This document shows, piece after piece, positions 6,058 through 12,821 of a stretch of 14,623 nt of DNA. The notes beneath the pieces are model-generated. The model did not search any database. It was not told where the DNA came from and was given only the letters and a program-made list of their open reading frames with translations. The stretch comes from an uncultured beta proteobacterium. Lineage in GTDB: Bacteria > Pseudomonadota > Gammaproteobacteria > Burkholderiales > Rhodocyclaceae. The stretch covers positions 1 to 14,623 of the forward strand of contig CAIVZW010000810.1 in NCBI GenBank assembly GCA_903910495.1, written 5' to 3'. Positions within the stretch are counted from its first letter, which is position 1; the number at the start of each line of letters is the position of its first letter. The position numbers and the translations under genes were made by a program.

Positions 6058-7014
6058 TTAATAACGTGAATCTTTTCGTGTAAGCAGTTCCTGGACCTGC
6101 TTAACAACCCCGTTTACATCGATGCCGAAGCCAGCGAATATATCGTTGTCATCGCCGGATTCCATGAAGACATCCGGGAACCCAGCGCGTTTTACAAGGC
6201 AAGGTGCATGATCGGCTAAAGTTTCGCAGACCGCGCCTCCGAGGCCACCGATCACCGAATGGTTTTCCAACGTCAGGATTCGTCCACATTCGCGCGAGGC
6301 CCTGATCAGCGCTTCACTGTCAAATGGTTTAATCGTACCGTAATGAAGTAGACGCGCCCGAATACCTAATTTTGCAAGTTTCTTCGTTGCTTCCAGGGCT
6401 ATCGGTGTCATCATTCCTTCGGAACAAATCGCCACGTCCTGTCCGTCGCTCAATTGTGCGGCCTTGCCACAAACAGGTTTCCATGATTGGTCGAAGATCA
6501 CCGGCACTTCGCAGCGCACTGTACGCAGATAGACCGGGCCCGGTATCTGCATGGCCATGTCGGTCATGGCCATGACCTCAACTGCATCGGCGGGACAGAA
6601 CACAGTCATGTTTGGCATTGCGCGCATAATGGCTATGTCCTCAACAGACGAATGCGTCGCTCCGGCGCGACCGGTCGGCAAGCCGCCGTAGGCTCCATTG
6701 AGTTTCACCGGCAGATTAGCGTGAGCAACAGACACACGTACTTGATCAAGCGCTCGTTTAGCCAAGAACACGGCAAACGCTGAGACCCATGGGGTGAACC
6801 CGGACAATGCCATGCCAGCCGCTGTACCGACCATGTTGGCTTCAGCAATTCCCATTTCGTAGAAGCGATCGGGATGGGCCTTCTTGAAGTAACCCGTCTG
6901 GGTAGATGCGCAAACATCGGGGTCGAACACAAGCATTTGCGGATACTTATCGGCGATATCAAGTAGCGCTTGTCCAAAGGCGTTGCGGTGCGCGATCATA
7001 TCTCCTATGTTCAT
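6058..7014 (-). CDS. Transketolase C-terminal subunit (pyrimidine-binding and C domains)
   Basis: This 318-residue protein covers the second half of transketolase. It begins with RNAFGQALLDIA and the Pyr domain has F-x-x-GIAEANMVGTAAG with the catalytic Glu58 that activates the thiamine diphosphate. GATHSSVEDIA (118-128) supplies the conserved His121, and the C domain starts around residue 185. It transfers two-carbon ketol units between sugars together with the upstream N subunit. Its ATG overlaps the N-subunit stop by 4 bp (ATGA), indicating tight coupling and equal dosage. Two-part transketolases of this kind are usual in accessory catabolic operons (apulose 4-phosphate and 6-sulfofructose transketolases are examples) and less so as the housekeeping enzyme. 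Confidence 0.93.
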   Translation of the reverse strand: MNIGDMIAHRNAFGQALLDIADKYPQMLVFDPDVCASTQTGYFKKAHPDRFYEMGIAEANMVGTAAGMALSGFTPWVSAFAVFLAKRALDQVRVSVAHANLPVKLNGAYGGLPTGRAGATHSSVEDIAIMRAMPNMTVFCPADAVEVMAMTDMAMQIPGPVYLRTVRCEVPVIFDQSWKPVCGKAAQLSDGQDVAICSEGMMTPIALEATKKLAKLGIRARLLHYGTIKPFDSEALIRASRECGRILTLENHSVIGGLGGAVCETLADHAPCLVKRAGFPDVFMESGDDNDIFAGFGIDVNGVVKQVQELLTRKDSRY

Positions 7015-7847
7015 TCTCCTATCTCCTTCATCGCTAATTCAAATTCTTTATCGTTCGGTGCCTTGCCGTGCCATTCATATTTTCCTTCCATGAACGATAC
7101 GCCCTTGCCCTTGACCGTGCGAGCTACCACCATGACCGGACCTTCGGCTGCTAATTCCCGGGCTTTCTCCAGGGTGGCGACGAGTTGCTCCATGGCGTGG
7201 CCATCAGTATCGAGGACTGTCCACCCGAATGCTCGCCACTTGTCGGTGATCGGTTCAAGGCTGACAGCGTCATTGGTGTTGGAAGCAAGCTGAACACCAT
7301 TCATATCGATAATGCCAACGATACCGCGCACTTTTTTTGCGCCTGCATATAACGCAGCCTCCCAGACCTGACCTTCCTGCAGTTCACCATCCCCCATCAG
7401 GACGAATGTCCGGCAGTTCCCCATTGCTGAATTTCGGGCAGCTGCGAGCGAGATGCCTATGCCACAAGACAATCCTTGTCCGAGTGATCCGGAAGACATA
7501 TCAACACCGGGTGTCTTATGCATATCGGGGTGTCCCTGGAGAATGCTGCCCAGCGAGTCGAATGTATTCAAAGCCTCCAGAGGGAAATAGCCTCTCAATG
7601 CTAGTGTTGAGTAGTAGCCGGGTGTTGCATGTCCTTTGGAAAGGATGAAGCGATCGCGATCAACCCGTTTTTGTGCCGTATCGCGATTGCGCATGACCCG
7701 GAAAAACAGAGCCGTGAGAATATCCGTCTCGGACAATGAGCCACCCGTGTGACCCATTTGAGCGTGATGAGTCATTTGAAGAATGAGTCGACGGACAGCT
7801 TTGGCTTTTCCCTCCAATTCCGACACACTTAGCGCTTTAGATGACAT
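7011..7847 (-). CDS. Transketolase N-terminal subunit (thiamine diphosphate-binding domain)
   Basis: This 278-residue protein is the PP domain of a split transketolase. MGHTGGSLS (31-39), SKGHATPGYY (70-79), GHPDM (105-109), SSGSLGQGLS (118-127) and the diphosphate/Mg motif GDGELQEG (152-159) with Asn183 in IIDMNGVQL are all present. It is first in an operon with the C subunit, an RpiB-like isomerase and an aldehyde dehydrogenase. Start: ATG at 7847 preceded by TAAGGG at 7855-7860. With its partner it should move a C2 unit from a ketose (phosphate) to an aldose acceptor such as glyceraldehyde 3-phosphate. Which ketose is used cannot be told from the sequence. Confidence 0.93.
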   Translation of the reverse strand: MSSKALSVSELEGKAKAVRRLILQMTHHAQMGHTGGSLSETDILTALFFRVMRNRDTAQKRVDRDRFILSKGHATPGYYSTLALRGYFPLEALNTFDSLGSILQGHPDMHKTPGVDMSSGSLGQGLSCGIGISLAAARNSAMGNCRTFVLMGDGELQEGQVWEAALYAGAKKVRGIVGIIDMNGVQLASNTNDAVSLEPITDKWRAFGWTVLDTDGHAMEQLVATLEKARELAAEGPVMVVARTVKGKGVSFMEGKYEWHGKAPNDKEFELAMKEIGE

Positions 7848-7911
7848 AATTTTTCCCTTAATATCACTTAATACAAATCAAAACCGATTCTCGGATTGCC
7901 CTGATCCATGA

Positions 7912-7930
7912 GACTTCAGCAAACGAAGTC
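7912..7930. promoter_or_regulatory. Inverted repeat upstream of the transketolase operon, possible operator
   Basis: GACTTC-7 nt-GAAGTC is a perfect 6 bp inverted repeat 65 bp upstream of the tktN start. A second small one, CCGA-TTC-TCGG, is at 7884-7894. No convincing -35/-10 pair stands out. The position fits regulator binding, but the site is short enough to arise by chance. Confidence 0.3.
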
Positions 7931-8088
7931 GCTCCATTTAATCGGCAACCCCTGTTGGCTCCGTACACGTCACAACCCGATTTTTATTCATTGCGCGGTA
8001 ATGCACTAGCCACAGATTGGTTGAAACAGTTTCTTCCTGAAACAATGATTTCTTCAATGTCCCTAAACCGCAGTTGCAAGACAACGTA

Positions 8089-8200
8089 CCCTTCGACACG
8101 CCCGCTATGCGGGCTGCTCAGGGCGAACGGGTGTTTCACCCTTCGAGTGATAGCTAAAAACCCGTTCGTGGTGAGCCTGTCGAACCATGAGCGGGTTTTT
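8089..8200. repeat. REP-like inverted pair (BIME-type)
   Basis: Two units share the core TTCGACA...GCTCA...CGAACGGG in opposite orientation. The first (8092-8131, plus orientation) carries an extra nested hairpin CCCGC-TAT-GCGGG at 8101-8113. The second (8161-8195) is the reverse orientation. Such intergenic palindromes occur in many copies in proteobacterial genomes; only this pair can be seen here. The rest of 7931-8088 shows no gene. Confidence 0.65.
8156..8200. terminator. Bidirectional intrinsic terminator formed by a REP unit
   Basis: AAAAACCCG (8156-8164) and CGGGTTTTT (8192-8200) form a perfect 9 bp stem, extended inside by CGTGGT/ACCATG with one G-T wobble. A T-run follows the stem on both strands. 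It is placed to end the minus-strand molybdenum-cofactor operon (last stop at 8488) before it runs into the transketolase promoter region. Confidence 0.75.
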
Positions 8201-8302
8201 ACCTGTCCAACTGAGTTTTTTAGGATGACTGAAGTTGGTCATGATCGGATTCCAAAGCAGCGAGGTCGCACAACACGTTTTCGACGACTTTGAGTTCTTT
8301 GG

Positions 8303-8491
8303 AATACGCCGCTCCAGTCGTGGCAGCGCCGGACCAACCGTTGTATCGCCACACTGCGTTTCAAGGTCGAGCAGGCTTTGGGTCACTCAAGCGACGATTC
8401 CATTCATGACTGAGCCCGTTACTTGGGCATGGTCAAGGTTCAATCGTAGCTGTGCTGGACAGCACTGAAATTTCTGTCGATTGACCATTAA
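8303..8491 (+). pseudogene. Remnant of an IS5-family transposase, C-terminal end
   Basis: The plus strand reads PLQSWQRRTNRCIATLRFKVEQALG, shifts frame to GSLKRRFH, and returns to ARYLGMVKVQS-stop-LCWTALKFL. This follows the C-terminal end of IS5-type DDE transposases: PL-x-x-WQ-R-x-N-x-x-I...R-x-x-VEQ-x-FG-x-LKRRF...ARY-(F/L)-G-x-x-K...A-x-NLL. There is at least one frameshift and two in-frame stops. The N-terminal and catalytic parts are not recognisable. It overlaps the end of the convergent scaffold gene by a few bases. Confidence 0.6.
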
Positions 8492-8925
8492 TTACTTGCA
8501 TCGGTCTTCCCAGCCGCAACCATGGTCGCCAGTAGCACCCGGAACGGAAGCGAAACGCATCCAATACGGCTACGATGCGATCGGACTGGATAAAAAATTG
8601 ACATTTCCGGAACTTGTCTGACATACTCATTCTCGTCGTCGAGAAACCCAGTGACTGCATCAGCCATTATTTTTATGTCAAGTACCGTTAAGCCGGTGGC
8701 GTTCTTCTGAACTAGTGCTGTTGCTGCGCGGCACAGCAAACAACCTTTAACTTCATGGGCCATCGCCAGTAGACGTCCGTCTCTTAGCACCACGTCGATA
8801 CGCACACGATCACCGCAAAGAGGGTTATCCAACATGACGCTTGCCTCGGCTTTGGGCAAGTGACCTTGGCCACTCGTATTATTGGCAAGCGCCTTGATGG
8901 CCTCAGTGTAGATATCTGGTCTCAC
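8488..8925 (-). CDS. SufU/IscU-type iron-sulfur scaffold (NifU N-domain family)
   Basis: This 145-residue protein keeps the three scaffold cysteines and Asp: NPLCGD (Cys37, Asp39), KGCLLC (Cys62) and PVRSHRSRIGCVSLP (Cys123). The extended spacing and the late P-x-R...R-x-x-C-x-x-LPF motif match SufU more than IscU. An extra Cys65 makes GCLLC, where SufU usually has GCAIS. SufU proteins accept persulfide sulfur from SufS or act as Fe-S scaffolds. The ATG overlaps the SufS stop by 4 bp, so the two are made together. In an operon of molybdenum hydroxylase maturation genes it may supply Fe-S clusters or relay sulfur to the cofactor; that role is inferred. It is the last gene of the operon, ahead of the REP-based terminator. 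Confidence 0.85.
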   Translation of the reverse strand: MRPDIYTEAIKALANNTSGQGHLPKAEASVMLDNPLCGDRVRIDVVLRDGRLLAMAHEVKGCLLCRAATALVQKNATGLTVLDIKIMADAVTGFLDDENEYVRQVPEMSIFYPVRSHRSRIGCVSLPFRVLLATMVAAGKTDASN

Positions 8926-10139
8926 CTCAACCGCCTTGTTGCATCATCGACGCCAACCAACAACGTGTCGATATTGTGCTCGTTGTTGTACAGAGCAATG
9001 CTGGCGCGCGTTGCACCGTCCAGGCCAAAGAAATGAAAAAGAGGCTGCGCGCAGTGATAACCACCCCGTACAGCAACACCATGCATGTCGAGTACCTGGC
9101 AAATGTCATGCGGATGAACGCCCGCAAGAGCGAATGAAACAATAGGACTTTGAATTTCGGGATCCGTGCAGCCGAGCATTTGTATACCTCGAATTGACGC
9201 TAGTCCGTCACACAAGCGTCGCGTCAATCGATTTTCCTCCTGGATGATCCTTGGCCATGGAAGCGTCATCATCCATTCCGTAGCTGCCCCTAAGCCAATG
9301 GCCTGCGCAATTGGTGGTGTGCCAGGCTCGAATCGTTTCGGCGAGTCATCGAAGAATGTCTCCGTGCAACTGACCCGAGTGACTGCCCCGCCTCCAGCGA
9401 TGATCGCCGGTAGTGCAGCCAGCGCCTCCAATCGCCCCCAGAGAACACCAACTCCGTTCGGACCGAAGCACTTGTGTCCAGAGAATACGAAATAGTCCAC
9501 TCCCAGTGCCTGCACATCTACTGGACCATGTTGAACAAGCTGCGCTCCATCCACCAGAATTTTCGCGTCAACTTTGCGCGCTGCATGCACCAGTGGCGCA
9601 AGATCGGTTATTACACCTGTAACGTTCGAACAGGCCGTCACGGCCACTAGACGGCAACGACTCGTAATGAACTTGTCAAGGTGTGACAGATCGAGGGCTC
9701 CAGAGGGCATCAGCGGAATGAACCTGAGCAGAATACCTCGGCGCTTACACAGCAGTTGCCACGGGACAAGGTTGCTGTGGTGTTCAGCAACGCTGATTGC
9801 GATTTCGTCACCGGGTACTAGCAAGGTCTCCCAAGACAATGCCAATAGATTGATGGCGGCGGTCGTCCCAGCGGTAAACACGATTTCGGAGGCAAACTCG
9901 GCATTCACAAAGCGTGCTACTTGCACCCGGGCCCGTTCGTAGGCCACATCAGCCTCCTCGGCAAGGGTATAGTTCCCCCGATGTACATTCGCGCGGCTGG
10001 CCATTTCGAAAAGAGTCGATGCATCCATGGCTGCGTTGCAGACCTGCGCCATTGCCGCATTATCAAGATAATGCAAAGCGCGATCGTGTTTGCGCGAGAA
10101 AATCGGAAACTGCTTGAGGAGCACCGCGGAAAAACTCAT
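8922..10139 (-). CDS. SufS-type cysteine desulfurase (class V aminotransferase fold)
   Basis: This 405-residue PLP enzyme has LHYLDNAA at the start, FTAGTTAAIN (88-97), AEHHSN (His120/121 at the cofactor ring), VDGAQ (197-200), SGHKCFGPNG with the PLP lysine 223, and VRGGYHCAQPL with the persulfide-forming Cys363. These are group II (SufS/CsdA) features. DNAAM replaces the usual DNAAT. It releases sulfur, or selenium from selenocysteine, as an enzyme-bound persulfide. Its 4 bp overlaps with both neighbours mark strict co-translation. Established parallels are NifS4, which sulfurates the Moco of R. capsulatus xanthine dehydrogenase, and the NifS-like protein of selenium-dependent molybdenum hydroxylase clusters. 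Its pairing with a SufU-like partner suggests dedicated sulfur transfer. Confidence 0.9.
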   Translation of the reverse strand: MSFSAVLLKQFPIFSRKHDRALHYLDNAAMAQVCNAAMDASTLFEMASRANVHRGNYTLAEEADVAYERARVQVARFVNAEFASEIVFTAGTTAAINLLALSWETLLVPGDEIAISVAEHHSNLVPWQLLCKRRGILLRFIPLMPSGALDLSHLDKFITSRCRLVAVTACSNVTGVITDLAPLVHAARKVDAKILVDGAQLVQHGPVDVQALGVDYFVFSGHKCFGPNGVGVLWGRLEALAALPAIIAGGGAVTRVSCTETFFDDSPKRFEPGTPPIAQAIGLGAATEWMMTLPWPRIIQEENRLTRRLCDGLASIRGIQMLGCTDPEIQSPIVSFALAGVHPHDICQVLDMHGVAVRGGYHCAQPLFHFFGLDGATRASIALYNNEHNIDTLLVGVDDATRRLR

Positions 10140-11752
10140 GCCGCGCTCAACCGGAGCAGTTCTTCAGGTGTATCGATGTCAGTCACCACTGCATCATCAT
10201 TCATCGATACAGATACAACTTTATCGTGGAATTTTTGGAGGATGCTACGGGCACCTTCGTCACCGCGTAGGCGGCCCATCTCATCGAAGAAACATCGTGG
10301 CCAAATAATAGGATTGCCGCGTTGACCATCCCATTCGGGAACGAAGATAGCAGTCTGGTTCTGAACAAATTGGGCGACCAAGCGATCAATATGCGCCGCT
10401 GTAATTTGCGGCATATCGCCAAGCAACACGATCACACCGTCAAGATCCTCAGGCAAAGCATTGATTCCAACCCGCAACGATGACGACAACCCGAGGCGAT
10501 AGTCCGGGTTGTGCACCAGTGATACCTCACAGGATGCCAGCAGTTCTTTGACCAATCTGGCCTCGTGGCCGGTAACCACGGTTACGCTGGTGACAAGTGA
10601 CGCCTTGGCCGCATTTGTCACACGCAGCAGCAGCGGAATTCCTGCCACCGGGATCAGCAACTTGTTGCGTGGCCCCATGCGTGAGGAACGACCAGCCGCC
10701 AGGATTAACGCTCCGATCCTCGGTCGAGCACGGTCAATGTTAGTGCATGCAATAACGCTAGTTTCGGGCACTTCGCTATCAGCATTTTTTAATACGCCGC
10801 CCACACCCATGCGTGCGATATCAGCCGAACTGACTTCAATATTCGCCAGTGTCCGCTCCAAAACCCAATCGAATCCGTTCAAATGTGGCGACCGCGCACA
10901 TCCCGCAAAGTTGATAATTGGAATTTCACCGATATGCGCCAGAACCAGCATGTTGCCTGGATCGACCGGCATACCAAGCCTGTCAATAATACCGCCAGCG
11001 GCTTCGATGGCCTGCGGTACAACATCACGCCGGTCTTTCGTGGCTGATGCACCAACAATCAGGATCAGTTCGCACCCAGCAGTTAACGCCTGATGAATCA
11101 TCGCCTCGATTGACAGCTTCGAGTGTCCCCCTCGCAGTACGAGCGCGAGTCGGCTGCCCAATTTTTCCAATCGATCACGTGTCGAGTCGATGGTCATTTT
11201 CCGCAAGCGCTCACCTTCACCCGCTCTCTCGCCTATCAGAAGGGCGACACGCCGCGACACAAAACCTGCCACACTGGGCTGTTTCAACTGGCTTATAATG
11301 GCGGATACCCGTTGCAGGGTATTTTGGCTAACAGCAAACGGGATGATCTTCACCGTCGCCACGATATCTCCTGAAGAAACCACTCGACCTGGTTGCACCG
11401 TTGCCACCGTCACCGATTCATGCAGCAAGTTGATGCGGTCTATTGATGAAGGATCGATCTGCGCCAAGCCAGCGATGCGCGCATGTACATTGCAGCGTCC
11501 CGTAAATGATCTGTGTACCACCGTATTTGGCCCGGACAGCAACGAGGCTATCTCTGCTGCGGCCACATCCTCTCCGATGTCGCCGACTTGTAAACGTGCT
11601 CCCCAAACAGTGCCGATCCCAGCTGATACAAGATCTGTCAAATCGCTTGCTTGCAGCGCGTATCCCTTTTTCAGCTTGCGAACACCGACTACTACCGGCT
11701 GAGCGAGAAGAACACCGACTGCCTCATTCGTCCCAAATTCACCGAAAATCAT
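10136..11752 (-). CDS. Two-domain molybdopterin-binding / MobA-like nucleotidyltransferase
   Basis: This 538-residue fusion protein has an N-terminal MoeA/MogA-like molybdopterin-binding part at about 1-335. That part contains LKKG at 27-30, GDIGED at 57-62 and GASATKDRRDVVPQAI at 234-249, the substrate loop. The second part is a MobA/MocA-like transferase at about 345-538 with the nucleotide loop LILAAGRSSRMG (349-360) and LLGDMPQ. This architecture is known from genes next to CoxL/XdhB-type hydroxylases. LAAGRSSRMG instead of MobA's LAGG suggests a MocA-type enzyme that makes molybdopterin cytosine dinucleotide (inference). Its start overlaps the xdhC end by 14 bp, and the MIFG opening matches the family, supporting this ATG. 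It would act on the cofactor before XdhC hands it to the apoenzyme. Confidence 0.9.
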   Translation of the reverse strand: MIFGEFGTNEAVGVLLAQPVVVGVRKLKKGYALQASDLTDLVSAGIGTVWGARLQVGDIGEDVAAAEIASLLSGPNTVVHRSFTGRCNVHARIAGLAQIDPSSIDRINLLHESVTVATVQPGRVVSSGDIVATVKIIPFAVSQNTLQRVSAIISQLKQPSVAGFVSRRVALLIGERAGEGERLRKMTIDSTRDRLEKLGSRLALVLRGGHSKLSIEAMIHQALTAGCELILIVGASATKDRRDVVPQAIEAAGGIIDRLGMPVDPGNMLVLAHIGEIPIINFAGCARSPHLNGFDWVLERTLANIEVSSADIARMGVGGVLKNADSEVPETSVIACTNIDRARPRIGALILAAGRSSRMGPRNKLLIPVAGIPLLLRVTNAAKASLVTSVTVVTGHEARLVKELLASCEVSLVHNPDYRLGLSSSLRVGINALPEDLDGVIVLLGDMPQITAAHIDRLVAQFVQNQTAIFVPEWDGQRGNPIIWPRCFFDEMGRLRGDEGARSILQKFHDKVVSVSMNDDAVVTDIDTPEELLRLSAA

Positions 11753-12788
11753 TGTGGCTCACCTGGTGTCGTTGCTGAACGATCTGCGCGAGAATAGCTA
11801 CAGCTATTTCTGCAGATGACCGCCCGCCAAGCGGTAGCCCGATAGGGCCAAAGATGCGACCCACCTTTTCCTCATACCCGGCGGCGGAAAGACGCTCCTT
11901 GCGCCGTGCATGCGTCCGGGCGCTTCCCAAGGCGCCGATATAGAAGCACTCGCTATCCATTGCCATAGACAGTGAGGGATCATCAAGCTTCGGATCGTGG
12001 CTCAACGCGATGACCGCAGAACGTCGATCAAGCGTCAACATGGGCAGAGCTTCATCAGGCCAGTCCAACAATACTGTGACATCAGGAAAGCGTTCTGGCA
12101 TGGCGAAAGCGCGTCTCGGGTCAACTACACAGACGTCAAACCCCATGAGCATGGCCATGCGTGACAGTACCTGAGCGATTTGCACAGCACCGATGATCAC
12201 CAGTCGAAAAGGTGCCGGGTAAGATCGCAGGAAGTATTGCTCACCACTCCAGTTTGCCAAGACTGAATCTTCGACATCGAGATATTCGCGAATCTGTTCA
12301 ATTCTCGGCGAGATTGGCGCAAGAGAACCAAGAATAGTCTTTTCGCTTACCAACGACTGGCATCCATCGGAAAGACGGGTCACGAGTACCGCGGGATTTT
12401 TATTTGCGCGAAGCACCAGCAACGCGCTAAACAATTCGGTATTCTCGATAGGTTCCACGTAGACTCGAACGCTGCCACCGCAAGCCAGACCGGCATCCCA
12501 GACCTGTTCATCACTGACACCAAACTCTAAGGTACGGGGCCTGCCGTCAGTCATGACAGCTCGAGCCTCTTCAACTACCGCAGCATCAATGCAACCACCT
12601 GATACAGACCCGGTGAAATAGCCGACATCAGTCACCACCAGATGACTTCCCACTGGGCGTGGCGAGGAACCCCAAGTGCATATCACTGTTGCCAGAGCAA
12701 CCTGCTTCCCGGCGTTGTGCCATTCTATGGCGCAACGCAAGATAGCATCGGTATCCGACGTCAATTCCCTAATTTCGATAGCGGACAT
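11739..12788 (-). CDS. xdhC: XdhC-family molybdenum hydroxylase maturation factor
   Basis: This 349-residue protein has the XdhC/CoxI N-domain (TWGSSPRPVGS at 38-48; GSVSGGCID with Cys66; LACGG with Cys103) and a C-terminal Rossmann domain opening VIIGAVQIAQVLSRMA near 196. The family binds molybdenum cofactor, protects it, mediates exchange of the oxo for a sulfido ligand with a cysteine desulfurase, and inserts it into xanthine dehydrogenase-type enzymes. The neighbours supply that desulfurase and the nucleotidyltransferase. It begins 33 bp after the transporter stop; the Shine-Dalgarno (AGAG) is weak, so coupling to the transporter may matter. No hydroxylase subunit is in the window, so the client is unknown. 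Confidence 0.92.
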   Translation of the reverse strand: MSAIEIRELTSDTDAILRCAIEWHNAGKQVALATVICTWGSSPRPVGSHLVVTDVGYFTGSVSGGCIDAAVVEEARAVMTDGRPRTLEFGVSDEQVWDAGLACGGSVRVYVEPIENTELFSALLVLRANKNPAVLVTRLSDGCQSLVSEKTILGSLAPISPRIEQIREYLDVEDSVLANWSGEQYFLRSYPAPFRLVIIGAVQIAQVLSRMAMLMGFDVCVVDPRRAFAMPERFPDVTVLLDWPDEALPMLTLDRRSAVIALSHDPKLDDPSLSMAMDSECFYIGALGSARTHARRKERLSAAGYEEKVGRIFGPIGLPLGGRSSAEIAVAILAQIVQQRHQVSHNDFR

Positions 12789-12821
12789 TATGTCGGACTC
12801 TTACTTAATATTGAACGCGCC

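Noticed and set aside
7955..8293. 112-codon plus-strand frame in the gap before the transketolase operon
   Set aside because: It runs straight through both REP-like units and the terminator and has no family resemblance, so it is unlikely to be a gene.
10509..11093. Open 194-codon plus-strand frame opposite the molybdopterin-binding/MobA-like gene
   Set aside because: Antisense shadow; no recognisable domain, while the minus frame carries all the family motifs.
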